Of a stretch of DNA of 64,000 nt, positions 29,796-42,227 are shown piece after piece. The position numbers and the translations under genes were made by a program. Numbering within the stretch: position 1 is the stretch's first letter; the number at the start of each line of letters is the position of its first letter. Source of the DNA: Yamagishiella unicocca (lineage: Eukaryota > Chlorophyta > Chlorophyceae > Chlamydomonadales > Volvocaceae). The notes below the pieces were generated by a model, which was given only the letters and a program-made list of their open reading frames with translations, was not told the DNA's origin and made no database searches. The stretch covers positions 682,001 through 746,000 of the forward strand of contig BDSL01000001.1 of assembly GCA_003116995.1 (NCBI GenBank), read 5' to 3'.

Positions 29796-32400
29796 ATGCC
29801 GCAAGCTGTATCAATTACGTCCTGCCACATGTCAAACACGTCCCGATTGATGCGAGGTGCAAGGGCTATCTCGCAATTTGCGCGGCTGGGCAGCACCGCC
29901 CCGACATCGATATGGGCAAGCTTTGCAACTGCAGCTCTTGATGTTACAGCAACATCGCAGCCCAGCACGAGCGGGTGCGGCAAAGCGATTTACGCCACCA
30001 TCGACGTGTGATGCGCGCTGGCCCAAACCACGCTGCCTGACCCCGAGGTCCTTGCAATATGCACCTGCAGGCAGGAGGCGCTCATTGGCAATAGCAGGCA
30101 GCTGACAGCCGCGTCTGTTGGTGCCTACTACTCGCTCGACCCGGCGCTGCTGCCGGAGGCGAGCCGGGCGTATGCGGGCGCCTTTTACCCCCCGCGTGAC
30201 CCTGGCCACGAGCGGCGCGGCGGCTGCAAGGCGCTGCAGCAGGAGGTGGAAGCCACCGGCAGCCACGCGCTCATGTACCGGCCAGCCATGCGCTCCCTCT
30301 TCGACGCAGTGGGTGCCCGGAGTCACCAGCGGCTGCTGCTGACCGGCCCCGCGGGCGCCGGCAAGTCCATCGCGCTGGTCGGACTGGTGGAGTGGGCCCG
30401 GCAGCAAGGCTGGTGCGTCCGCGGCCCTCTCGTCGTCGGAGCCTCCGCGCCCTTGTCCGCATCCCTGGGCCCTGTGCGGCCCGCTGCTGGTGCCGCGGGT
30501 CGCCTAGCCAGCCTCTCAGCACCTACTGCCGAAGCCTTTACACCCTAACTCCCTGCTGGCTGCTGTTGTGGGGTTCCCTTTGGGATAGGCTGTAGCCGTT
30601 ATGGCTTCGGCTCGTTCAAGGGCTGGGGGGCCAGGGGCCGGCGGGGCTTTGCTCAGCTGCGTCATGCTGGCAGGACGCCCGCTCCCGGTTCCGGGCACGC
30701 CATGTGCCATTTGCTACATCCAGGCCGTGGCTGTAGCGTTCGCGCCACGTGCGCACTGCCGCCTGCCTCACGGGGTCTCGCGCTCCGACTGAATCCTGCC
30801 AACCGCCAACCTCTACCCGCTACGCGCCGCCCCAGCAGGCTCGTCCTGTACGTGCCCAGCTGCTTGGCGCTGGTCCGCGGCGGCTACTTCGCCCGCCGCG
30901 GCAGCAGCGGGCGCTGGGACACGCTTAACTCGGCGCAGCAGGTCCTGAAGGGAATGCTGGACGCGCACGGACCGCAGCTCAAGCGCCTGCCCGTGCTGGC
31001 GCACGTGGCCCCGCAGGCAGCAGCGGGCGCCCCGGAGGAGCCGCACGAAGACCCGCAGGGCAGGACGCTGTACGACGTCGTGACGGCGGGCCTGACGAGC
31101 GACGACAATGTGAGTGGGCGGCCGGGGGCGGCCGGGGGGGAAGGCTGACGGGAGGGTGGGAGGTGGAAGTCCGTTGCGGAGAGGGTCCGTGCAGCATCGA
31201 CCACTGTTGACGCACAGGAAGCGCCAGGAAGGACCAGGCTGTCGCGGTTGCTTGTGCAGAGGTGTGGATGCGAGGGGCAAAGTTTGGGTTACGTGTGGGA
31301 GCAGAGGACAGGGCTCGGCACGTGGTTTTCTTTGGGCGCTGCCCTAGGGGCAGAGCTCAGTACCAACAAGTGATGGCGCAGGAACGTGAGTTAGGAGCTA
31401 CCGGGTGCGACTACGGTTCATTACTACGATTCATAGGGGCGCGAAGGGGTTGTCGTACCTCCTGGTCGCCCACCTGCGCCGTGCTTCCGTCCCGCCGGTC
31501 CCGTCCCTGGAGCCCCAGGCTCAGCTGGCGGTGGACTCTGTGGGGGAGCTGGTGCGCCAGATGGTGGCCGCCTCAGCAGCCGGGGCTGGGACAGGCGCCG
31601 CCGCACCGCCCGTGCCTGTGCTGTTCGCGCTGGACGACTACAACTGTCTGTACGGTGCAACCGACTACGGGACGTACCCGGCAACTGAAAGCCCAGTGAA
31701 GGCGCGGCGCCGGATTCTTCACGCAGACGAGCTCGTCCTGGTAAGACGCGGTGCCGTACTTGATACCTTGTCGTTTGGGGTACGGCAAGCTTATGCGTCA
31801 TGCCGAATAACCTGCGGACTTGGGGCCTGCGTTTGGTGGTTTGGAGGGATGCACCCGACCACCACCTCCAGCACCGATACCTTGTGGGGCTGCCAGCAGC
31901 AGCAGTAGACGAGCTAGCGCACTGTGTTGGGTACCATGCGTCTTTGCGGCCGCAACGATGGCGGCCCCCGCGCGCGGTACAGTATGCGGTCTAGCTACTA
32001 GCTGGCCCAGCCTCGCCAATGGCCCAGTAGGCGGGGTGCATGGTGTGTCTATGGTCATTGAGGGAACGCGGCCAGCAGGGGCTCTCGTCCCAGCGCCGCG
32101 ACGTTTGTTGGTTTAGCCCTCCCACGCGCCAGTGCCGCACCTGACAGCAGCGCAGCTTCCTAGCTACCACGTGCGGCTCCCTGCCCTCCACCCCGCTGAT
32201 CCCAGCCCTGCCGGGCGCTGACCCCGGCCGCCCTCCCACGCCCTGTTTTGTAGGCCTCCCGCATGCGCCTGCTCGAGGCGAGGGACCTGGGCGGTGCGGC
32301 GGTGGTGGCGGCCACCACCACCTGCATGCCCCTGCCGGCGCCCGTGACGCCGCCGCTGCGGCTGCCGTACACGGAGCTGAGCGTTCCCAGCTTCACGGAG
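29796..32400 (+). CDS. Mitochondrial ribosomal protein mS29 (DAP3) GTPase, 3' end not found
   Basis: Proposed exons: 29796-30005, 30075-30412, 30839-31109, about 31437-31740 and 32254-32400. The N-terminus (SNTSRLMRGARAISQFARLG) fits a mitochondrial presequence. The mature protein has SLDPALLPE, Walker A GPAGAGKS, VLYVPSCLALVRGGYF, and VPVLFALDDYNCLYGATDYG followed by the basic/acidic RRRILHADELVL, all typical of the P-loop mS29/DAP3 subunit of the small mitoribosomal subunit. Two oddities exist. The exon ending at 31109 is phase 0 but the frame of the next exon requires phase 2, so a microexon (length 2 mod 3) or an indel is implied. After SVPSFTE a GT donor at 32401 has no visible partner, so the C-terminal 50-100 residues are missing here. 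The 5' exon is the least certain part. Confidence 0.75.
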
Positions 32401-35400
32401 GTGGGCAGGGTGGTTATGCAATTTGGGTTGGGTGGGGTAGGCGCGCAGGAGGGGCTGGGGGGCTTCGCATGCTGGTGGCTCACGCAGTGAGTGACAAGGA
32501 TTAGCGTAATGCTGGGTTTGATGGGGGGAAGGCTGTGCGAAAGAGGAGAACTGCTGGGGAAGCCGAAGAACCGCCGGCGATTAGAGCGTTGAGCGTCGGT
32601 GTACTCATGCGCGTGAAGCAATGAATGAAGTGGTACAAAACCTGACAGACGATCGACAGATGGTATGACAGACGATTGGAAACCAGGATCAGGGTTATCA
32701 TGCATGCGTAGCCCGGAAGGATGGAGGGTGGGAAGTAAAAGTAGCTGACACGGTGGATAGGTTGGGTGGGACCGTGTCTATCATTACATCAAGCCTATGT
32801 ATTGCTTCTATGGATAAAGGAAATCGCAGGTGCTCGCATAATGATATCACAACCACAACACAATCGCAATAATGATGAAGTTATCTATGCGCGTATTTAG
32901 CCTTGTGCCAGTCAGTCAGCGTTCCGCAAATCACTTATTCACTCCATTGCCAAACGCGCAGAAACGCGCGCCTCAAGTCACATTCCGCCACGAAAATCCG
33001 ATGCATGGAAACATCTCCTCATCGAGGTGAACCCTTGGATTGCATGGCAAGGGACAAGGGAGACCCAGCTTCCGATGACTTAAGCCCCGAAAATGAATCG
33101 GACGAGCATCCGAGCCCGAATCATGCCACAAAGGCTCCTCCCCTCGTGCTGACATATTCCGTCCTTCCCTCCCGCCTCGACCGGGCCGTGCGCCTTCTCG
33201 CAGGCGGAAACTAGAAACACACTGGCCCATTATCACGCGACGGGCCACGCAAGCGGGCTCGCCACCTCGCGCCAGGCCCGGCAATTACATGCTCTTACAC
33301 AGGGCAATGCACGGGAGCTGCGCATCAATGCAAGCACGTTAGGCCTGCGGCTAGGTTAAAACCTTGCGGATGATGGACGATGCGAACTTCGATGAAAGCT
33401 AAAATCGCCTCGCACAGTAAGGCACGATTTGGTGCCCGCACAGCCGCAACATTTGCGCCGTGCGTATATGGGCTGTGCCGTTGTAACGGCCCTCCACGAT
33501 ATCGTATCCTCGGTTCAGGATCGATCCCAGACAACTGATGCCCCGGCTACACGCCGGCGAAGCCTTGCAGACCACCCAAAATCCATCTCCACACGACAAA
33601 CAGACATACACACGACAAACAGACATACACCCAACGGCATTGCCAATTAGGGACCCTCACAAACAAATATCCCGCATGTCTGCAAATTCCATTTCAGTCC
33701 TCGATGGCGACTTCAGCGACGATTTCGCATCCGTCCAAACCCACTCACAACCCCTCATAAATCGCTCGCACCGGTCGCTGCCCCGATTAAGCGAATGGTC
33801 GCAAACACCAACGAGTCACTACTATTATATAAATGTGGGTGCACCCACGTGTCAGTACACGGAGCAGGCTACCACAGACGTGCTGTAGTGCTGCACTAAG
33901 CGCGGTGTGAGGCGTGATGGAATGCGGCTACAGAATACGAGGCTGCAAGAGATGGCTTGCTCGCCGATGTTCATCCGTGTACATTAGAAACACAGAGGGT
34001 TTGATCGTCATGCGCATCCAAAAGTCGTATCTTTAGGGGCAACTGAAACGCCCGAGTTTGCGAGTGTGGTCTACCCGCTAGCGGTGCCTACGATGCCCCG
34101 CCCGCCTCCCGTTGGCAAAGAGACGCATGCGCTCGCAGGATGCGGTGCACCACATGCTCGCGCTCTGCTGAAGGCCTCCGGCATAGCGAGCTGGAGCATC
34201 CACGGCACAGCGGAACTACCTGCGCGTGTATTTCGATTTCGCCGGCTGTGAGTTGGCAGCACCCACGGCACTTGCTGAACCAGCCGCAGGCTGCAACGGT
34301 ATCAGACTCGCTTGTGCACGAGTCGAGCGCAGCGGGGGCAGGATGCACCGGTAGCTCAGCTGCTGCTGCAGACGCCGCAACAGGCGCGCCTGGTGTAGTC
34401 GCTCCGATCGTCACCGTGGGCGAGCTTGAGGCCGGCTGCAAGCTCCCATGCCTGTAGTCCCCGGCACCAAGGAGCGCCGCGCCTGGCAATGCTCGAAACG
34501 GCCACGACGCACTGTCGACGTGATGCTGCACGGGCAACGGCGTAGAGACGCTCGACAAGGAATCAGGTTGATCAACATGAACTCCTTGCGCTACTTGGAT
34601 CCAACCAGGGAGAGCTGCCAGAGCATCTTGGACCTGCGTTTCACGATGGGTAAGAGTAAGTCGCACTCGACCGTTTTCAGAGCAACCAGAGGGCTAGCCC
34701 GGCTAGGGGCTTTCAAAGTAAAGAATGCAGCAATCTATACAACCATACCTGTGCTGCGACAGCGAGCCAGACCTCCAGAGTGCCCTCGTGTGGTAATGCT
34801 GTTGACGACGCCTGCCCAGTGCTCCCCCCTAGAATGAAAGGCTGCGGAGCCGAGGCAAACAAGCCTCCGATTGGATCACATGCTGCACTGTAAGACGCAG
34901 TCGCCTGGCGCTTTGCGGGCGCGAATTGCGAACCCTGAGTGAAGGGAGAGGGCAAGGCACCAACGGTACAGGCTCGGTATCGCCAGGCAGGACGAAATGC
35001 GTCAAACGAAAAAAGACATCGTTGTTAAATGAAACTAGCCATGACGGCCAACTGTGGAGCAAACTCGCTTCTGTCCCGCCAGTCCCGCCAGAAGCCTACA
35101 GGGCGCCACATTTTACACAGCGGCGCGCAGCCCCAGTTCACATAATGGAATGCCATCTTTAACTAGTTGAGGAATAAAGGCATCAACGAACGCTGGAAAT
35201 AAACCCAGAAGGGCAACCGGTGGCCGAGCCGCAGGTGTGGCGTTCCAGACTCGTAGGCTGCCGGAACTGTTCTGCCCACGCAAGGTGACTCACCGGCTCA
35301 CACCAATTGATGTCTGTGCTTCGTCGTTTCGACATGGCTACGAGATGCGCCGAAACGAGACACTGTGCGGAACGTGGACTATGCGGGAATGGAAGGTCGC

Positions 35401-35825
35401 GTGCAGCAGGACACGACTGTTAAAAACTGCTACCATGTATTATGAGCAATGTATAAGGAGTGAGATATTGGGCAGAGAGTGACTACTGCTGCTGTGGGTT
35501 GGAAGATTTTCTCAAGCCAGCACGACTCCTTCGCCGTACCGCACCTGCAAAATGGATTTGCCGTTGATGGAAGTGATCAGCTCTCGGCTTTGACACCAAG
35601 AAGTTGAATTGATGGGTCCTACTATCTTGGAGTGACAGTAGCTGCTGTGGCGTTTTGAGCCGTTGTTAACCTTCGTCTTAACAACTTGTGGCGTTTTTGT
35701 GCTTTACCATAGCCTACATTACGAAGCGATATTTATCTTTTTCCAATTCCTAATTCTGACGCACATCGTCTTGGTAACCTACGAGGGGGGACAGGCCGCA
35801 CCCCCAGCACCTTTAAAGAGCAGCC
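32401..35825. other. Gene-poor interval of lower GC
   Basis: No supported gene. It follows the unresolved donor of the mS29 gene and could contain its last exon or a long 3' intron, but I could not find a C-terminal mS29 motif. A short direct repeat (ACACGACAAACAGACATAC, twice) lies at 33591-33628. An open frame on the minus strand at 34666-34088 has a cysteine-rich patch (KCRGCCQLTAGEIEIH, LCRGCSSSLCRR) but matches no family I know. The last 600 bp before 35826 are AT-richer and presumably promoter. Confidence 0.5.
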
Positions 35826-38800
35826 ATGCGCCGCGCACTCCAGAACACTCTTGGCCCATGGGGTATACCATGCAAATTCATACCCGTACCCCCAAGCTGC
35901 ACCAGCTCTGGTACGACAGCCCCTGCCGCCACCGCCGCAGCCGGCGCCCACCCCTTTCACACCACCCTATCACGCAACCTGAGCGCCACAACAGCAGCCG
36001 CGGCTTCTTCTGCGGCCTCCACCAGCGCCGGCGGTCTCCTGGACGAACTGGTCAACTATGAGAGCAGCGGCATCCCGCCAGCAGCCGGCACCGCCGCCTC
36101 GCCGCGTTTCGATCTGGGTCGCATGCACCGGCTGCTGAAGGCGCTAGGAGATCCACACCTGGGTCTGAAGGCGGTGCACGTGGCCGGCAGCAAGGGTGGG
36201 CGGAGGCATTTGCGGCTGACTACACGTGCTGAGGTTGCAGGGTAGTTAGTCAGAGGTGGAGAGTGGCCGCGCACGGGGAAGTGGGTGGAAAGGGCGTCAT
36301 CAGGGCGAGATCCGGGTCGCAAACACAACCCGGGTCGGTACAACAGCTTGAATCTCATCGCATTGGCGATTGGCGCATCACTAGGGGGAAGGAGGCAGGA
36401 GGGTGGAAGAACGGCCGAGGCCAGGACACGCGGCTGAGTGGGGCATGCGTGGCCGTGGGATGCTTAAGCCCTGCGCCCGTTCATCTTCTGCAGATGGGCG
36501 TGTGCCCTAAACAGGCAGCAGATGGCATGCAATTTCCAGCCCCAACTCGATGCAGCCCAATGCAGCGGCTCCAGGCTGGCAGCGAGTAGAGGATCCGGGA
36601 CCAGCGCTTGCAGTAGAGGGGCAGGGACATGTTTAGGGAGGGGCCGCGGTTTCGGAGCCGTGTAGTCCGTGTCGCTACGTCAGACTGCGCTGTGGGTCCG
36701 CCAGTCCACCCCCGCACTCCAGCCCCCTGACCTAGGCTGAGCGGTAACCCTATAACGCATGCGGGCACACCGGTAGGCGACCCTCGCCGCACCTCTCCCG
36801 TTGATGAATAGGACGCATGCGCTGCCTCCCCCGGGCCCCAGAGTGTAGGACCCGCCCCGCCCACCGCCTGCCCCGCCCACCACCTGCCCCGCCCACCACC
36901 ACCCCCGCCCACCATCTGCCCCGCCCACCACCCGCCGCATCACCTGCCTAGTCCCCTCCCCCGCGCGCTCGTATGTGCCCCCGGCCGCCCTGCCCCTTGC
37001 CCTGCCGGCACGTAGCGACGGGGAGGCCGGTACGCGGGCTGCATTGGAGCCCCGGCCTGCCAGGACAGCGTGTTCGCGTACAATGTTCCCCGGTGAACCC
37101 CAGCTGCTGCCACAGCCCCCCTGTTTCCCCGGGCCCGCAGCTCCCTTTGCAAGCCACCCGCCGCCACACTCCCAGGCAAACCGTAGCTTCGGCTCAGCGG
37201 CACACCACACCCACACGTCCAAAGACTTCCCCCTCTCCCCGGTTTCGTGTAACCGGTCTTTATGCGGCCCCCCCCGCCCCCTATTATACGTATGCCGTGT
37301 AACCGGTCTTTATGACACACACACACGCCCCTTCCCCTCCCCCCATCCACGGGTCTTCCTCGAAACCCCCCAGGCAAGGGCTCCACTGCCACCCTGCTGG
37401 CCACCATCCTGGCAGCTGCCGGCTACCGCCCCGGGCTGTACACCTCCCCGCACTTGCTGGCGCTGGAGGAGCGCATCGCGGTGGCGCACCCGGGGGGCGC
37501 CTCGCCCCGCCCCCGGGCGGTGGCGCCGGACGACCTGGCCTTCCTGCTGGGGCGCCACGGGGAGGCCATCCGGGAGCGAGTGGCGGCGGAGGGAGGGGAG
37601 CTGAGCCACTTCGAGGTGGTGACGGCACTGGCGTTCAGGTAGGGGAGGGGGGATAAAGGATATATGGGGAAAGGAGAGGTGCGGGGGAGGGGGAGTAGGT
37701 GAGCTGGTGGCTGGGGCTGGGGAGCAGGGGGGGAGAGGGGAGGAGCAGTGAGGGGGATGGCGGTGGCATGTGTAGTCGGCTGCCGCGGCCGCCCTGCCTG
37801 GTTCCTCTGCTGGTGCCCCGCCGCTCCTGCTCCCGCCCCCACGCCGTCTCCTGCTGGCTCCCCGCCCTGGTGCTCCGAAGGTACTTCGCGGACTGCTCCG
37901 TGGACGTGGCGGTGGTGGAGACGGGGCTGGGGGGCGTCACGGACGCCACCAATGTGTTCCCGGGGACCAACCTGCAGGCGGCCGTCATCACGGGGCTGGG
38001 TGAGATGGGGGGTTGGGCGGAGGGAGGGGATTGGCGGCAGGTGGGGGTGAGGGAGGCGTCGCTGGGTCCTCCGAGCAGCCTGAAGCGCGCCGTGCTGGCG
38101 GGCTGGCACACAAACTCCTTATAAACAGCAGTTATGGCCGTACAACCTCTTGAACTTTCATCCCAAACTTGGCATTTCCGTCACCTCCCTTCCTCACCGG
38201 GGACACCTCCCCCCCAAGCCTCTCCTCCTCGCCGCGCTCTGCCCTGCCCTGCCCCCCAGGCCTGGAGCACGTGGCGGCCCTGGGCGGCAGCCTGAGATCC
38301 ATCGCGGCGGCCAAGGCGGGCATCATGCGGCCGGGTCGCCCGCTGGTGCTCAGCGCGCAGAGGCACGGCGAGGCGGAGGAGGTGGTGCTGGCGGAGGCGG
38401 AGGCGCTGCGCTGCCCGGTGGTGCGGGCCGAGCAGTCGGTGAGGTGGGGCGGTGGGTTGGGGCAGAGCCCAGAGTGGATCCTGGCGTGCTGGCGGCCGGA
38501 GCGCCTGCCCGTCTCGATCCAATCCCTCCTCGCCTCGTGTACGGACAGGTCTCCGTACGATCTCTCGGCATGGAGCTAGATCCTACCCAGCCGGGACAGG
38601 CGGTCCGGGAGCGCCTCAGGCTGCAGCTGCTGCCCGACCAGGAGCCGGGCAGGAGCACCGCAGGCGACGGCAGTAGCGGTGACGGCAGTAGCGGCAGCGC
38701 GCTTGAGGTGACGGTGGGGCTGGTGGGGCCGCACCAGCACGCCAACGTGGCTACGGCCGTGGCTGCTGTGCGGGTGCTGCGGCGGCAGGGCTGGCGGCTG

Positions 38801-39892
38801 CCTGACGACGCGGTGGCTGCGGGGCTGCGTGAGGCCCGGCTGCCGGGGAGATTCCAGGTGGGGGGCCTGACAGGAAACCCGTGTACGGACCAAGGGTGGG
38901 GGCAGATTAGGAAGCTAGGAGCGGGCGTTTGTCAAGAGAGAGGGCGGGGGGGACCCGTGGACCCGGGGACTTCGAGCTGCGGGCTGTAACCACCGCGCCA
39001 AGATGCGGGGGGCTCTGCAGCCCTGTTCCCTGGCCGCTGGCGGTGCGTGGAAGGCCGCTTGGGAGCGGCGGCTGCCTGCCCTGCTTCTGCACCTCCTTCA
39101 GCGCTCAGCCTCTCGGCCTCTGCCCGCCGGGCCTCTTCGCACCCTGGGCCCCACCCTCACCTTCGTCCCCTACTCCCCCTTCGCCACCTCCCCCCGGCAA
39201 GGTCGTCAAGCTGCCCGGCAATGACGGCCCCTTCGTAGTGCTGGACGGCGCCCACACAGCAGAGAGCGCTGCGGCCCTGGCGACCAGCCTTCGAGCCGTG
39301 TTCCCGGGGGCGCGGGGGGCCGGGGCGGCCGCGGCAGCCCACCCGGTGGCGCTGCTGCTGGCGATGGCGGACGACAAGGACCATCGGGCTGTGGTTTCGG
39401 AGCTGCGGAGGGTGGAGCCGCAGGTGGTGGTGTTCACCACTGTGCCCATTGCGGGCAGCTACCGGAGGGCGGCGGCGCCGGGTGAGACGAGGGGGGGGCG
39501 GCTCGGTGGAGTGGGGAGTGGGAAGGGTGAGGGGTGAGGGATTAGGGGAGGCGCTGCAGGAGTAGGCCCAACCCTACTTCTCATATCGCATGAACGGGTC
39601 TTTTTTGGAAGAACCCCCTCCCCTCGGTGCCCGGCCCCCAGGCACCCTGGCGGGCCACTGGCAGGCCGCCGCCATCCTGGCCCCCGCGTCACAGCGCAGC
39701 TTCCGCTGCCGGGAGCTGGTGCAGGCCAGCCTGGCAGCGGCGTTTGAGAAGGCGAGGCAGGAGCTGCGGGGGGTGCGGACGGCGGACCGGGCGGGTAGCC
39801 CGGGGGTGATCCTGATTGCGGGGTCGCTGCACGGAGTGGCGGAGGCGCATAAGATAGCGGACCTGCAGCCGCTGCTGCGGGGCTCGGAGTGA
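35826..39892 (+). CDS. Dihydrofolate synthetase (FolC/Mur ligase family), mitochondrial type
   Basis: Seven exons: 35826-36195, 37374-37638, 37881-37999, 38260-38438, 38549-38857, 39202-39481 and 39642-39892 (590 aa). It catalyses ATP-dependent joining of glutamate to dihydropteroate in folate synthesis; in plants the enzyme is mitochondrial. The first 60 residues are Ser/Thr/Ala-rich with few acids, fitting a presequence. Family motifs are P-loop HVAGSKGKGST (split by intron 1), LYTSPHLLALEERI, GELSHFEVVTALAFR, VVETGLGGVTDATNV, LEHVAALGGSLRSIAAAKAG, GPHQHANVATAV, VVLDGAHTAES, LLAMADDKDH and ILIAGSLHG. LGLEHVAALGG and GELSHFE favour the dihydrofolate synthetase branch over the folylpolyglutamate synthetase branch, by recollection of the plant protein. 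GLGGVTDATN has Val where Arg is more common. All introns are GT-AG and in phase; intron 1 is 1.2 kb. Confidence 0.92.
36849..36935. repeat. Minisatellite of CCGCCCACCACCTGCC units in intron 1 of dihydrofolate synthetase gene
   Basis: Five or so imperfect copies of a 16-19-bp unit (CCCGCCCACCACCTGC and variants) in tandem. Confidence 0.8.
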
Positions 39893-41560
39893 CTGCACTG
39901 CCTAGCCTGGTTACTACACGCCTGGTCACCGAGCAACACCCTGATTTTCGATCCACGCTTCCGCCGACCTTGCTTAATAGGTGTGCGACTTAAATGTAGG
40001 TGCTTTGGTTGGGTGGAGTGGGTGGAGTGGATGGGTGGCTGGAGTGGGTGGGGTTTCGTTGCTCCGGCAGATACACCCACACGGCCCAGCCCTGGCGCCC
40101 CACACGTCCGGTCAGCTCCTAGCTGGTCCCTGCAGGCACGGCTCCCCACCAGCGGACACGGCTCCCCACCCTCCGTCACGACTCATGAAGAACCTCTTTA
40201 GGATGCGCTCGCACGGTGCATGTAGATGACGACTTCCTGCAGCAGCACCGCCTCCCCCACGCCCGCGATTCTAAGCCATTTACGCATGGCCGCCCGGCCA
40301 ACAGGCGCGCGATAGATAGCGATTCACTAGCCGGCTAAGTTCACGGCTTGCACGAGCATTCGTAGTCTCTAGCCGCTCAGCTCCAAGTGTATGGGGCCAC
40401 AGCAACCGTTTCCGTCCAACACTGCCTGGGCTCCCGCTGGGGCGAGCTGGGGTAACTAAAATCCGAGCTAGGGCCTTGGCGTCGAACCGAAAAAAGTACG
40501 CAGCGCCAGACGCTGATGGGCAGTCTGTTCATTTAGCTGTAACATCTCGCTTATTATTTCCAGGTGCGATCGTTACTCTTCAATGTGCGATCGTTACTTT
40601 GTTCGCCTTCAATGCTCGTCCATTTTCCACAACCATAAGGAAAAGTAACTGTATCTAAAAGACGATGACAAACAGCGATGAATGATTGCAGTTCGTTAAA
40701 CATGGAAATTACGTTGGCCATCGTCCAATTTTAACTCATGTATGCGCGGTGGCGATGACTCGCCGCTTCGCCCCCTTAGGCGACGCGCTGGGCCCGCCTT
40801 GATTGTTGGCCTCACAGAACCCTAAGCGCGCATATCCAGGCACGTGGCTACATTGGTATCAAATTAAATCCGTGAAATCCTTGCAGCGTTCGTCCGAGGA
40901 CGATGGTGTAGTTTTAGCGCAACTTGAACCTTGTCGATCTGGTAGTCATGGGAAATCAATAGATCGAACCGCCTGCCTTACAGCGCCATGAGCTGTATCC
41001 CACGAAACACAAATCGCATAGTGACAGAAAGGAGCTTTGATACAAGGGAAGAGGCTCTGATTGCAAAAAAATGATTACCAGGGTCGGACAGCAGAAAGTA
41101 TAACATTGACTGGTGGCGGTTGTACGCCCCAGATGTTTGCAACGTTACCGAAGCTATCTTATTGTACTTACGAATGGGTAAGAGAGCCTGCGTCGGCATA
41201 TGGCGTTTCCACAAGCACAGTTGCTGACGGACACCTCAGGAGCACCGGGAGCTGTTTGAGGCCACCTACTGCAGCAAGCTCCTGCTGTCCGCCACATCAC
41301 CTAAAGGCTACATACAGTCAACCGCTTGCCCCATGACCCATCGTTCCCAACCATCACAGCATGTGCATACCGTCAGCCACATTGCCCTGCAACATGCTCT
41401 GATGCCATCCCTGCACATAGAACACCCACCACATTCCCTCCCAGACCCAGCCCCATGCCACAAACCATCGACCACACACCAGCATTCACATCCTTCCACT
41501 CTTTTACATGCACCCCTGCCCTGCACCCCTGCCCTGCGCCTGTACCCGTGCCTCATCACA
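39893..41560. other. Gene-free interval of lower GC
   Basis: It contains the 3' UTR of the dihydrofolate synthetase gene (a TGTAA occurs at about 40538) and then AT-richer DNA. Several short open frames exist, none with a recognisable domain. A (GGGTGGAGT)-type imperfect repeat lies at about 40010-40050. Confidence 0.5.
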
Positions 41561-41573
41561 GATTTCCTGTACA

Positions 41574-42227
41574 CCATCATGCTGAGGTGCACACCAGTGA
41601 AATGCCCGACCACACCACTGCCACACACCATGAAGTCATGACCTTGTGGATGGACACAGCAAGGGAAATTGGCCTGCGTGCAGACACCGCCATCGCGCTC
41701 ATCTGGGACTCCCATATTGAGATGGACACCGTCCTGGAGCTAGACCAATCCACCTCCACCCACCTCCTCCAGCACATCACCCAGTGCTCCTGCCCGCCAT
41801 GCCCACCAAGCACCCCCATGGTGACACCGCCGATGACACCACCGACACCATCACATGCAAGGACACTGACCGTGTCTACATTGGGCAGTCCAAAGATCCA
41901 CAAGTGTACTACAAGGCACACGCTTACTTGCCTCCATGTATGCGCGATGACACAACAGGCTTCACCCCCTTCGCTCAACACTTTGAGCTGCCCTGCCTGG
42001 TGTCCTGCACAAACCCCAGAACAGCTGACCGAATGGAAGAATCCTACATCCACAAGTACCATGCACTGGGACCCAACGACTACAACATCCTTAAGAGTGC
42101 CCCCAAGACCTGCACTTGCATCCACATGCACATCACTAGACACTTATTTATGAGCTTGGAAGCAACCTTGGACATGGCGCCACCAATGTACAAGTCGACG
42201 TCAGCGGCACATACATCCTGGTGGTAG
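41574..42227 (+). pseudogene. GIY-YIG endonuclease-like ORF, frameshifted, probably mobile-element derived
   Basis: One frame reads through DTAREIGLRADTAIALIWDS and LELDQSTSTHLLQHITQC up to about 41800; a second frame then carries DTDRVYIGQSKDPQVYYKAH, FAQHFELPCLVSCTNPRTAD and MEESYIHKYHALGPNDYNIL to the stop at 42227. The RVYIGQSKDP block, a central region, and an E-containing helix followed by YNIL resemble the GIY-YIG nuclease fold found in homing and Penelope-like elements. The change of frame near 41800-41840 suggests decay, or an unrecognised intron. Codon third positions are less GC-rich than in the host genes, which supports foreign or mobile origin. I cannot name the element. Confidence 0.42.
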
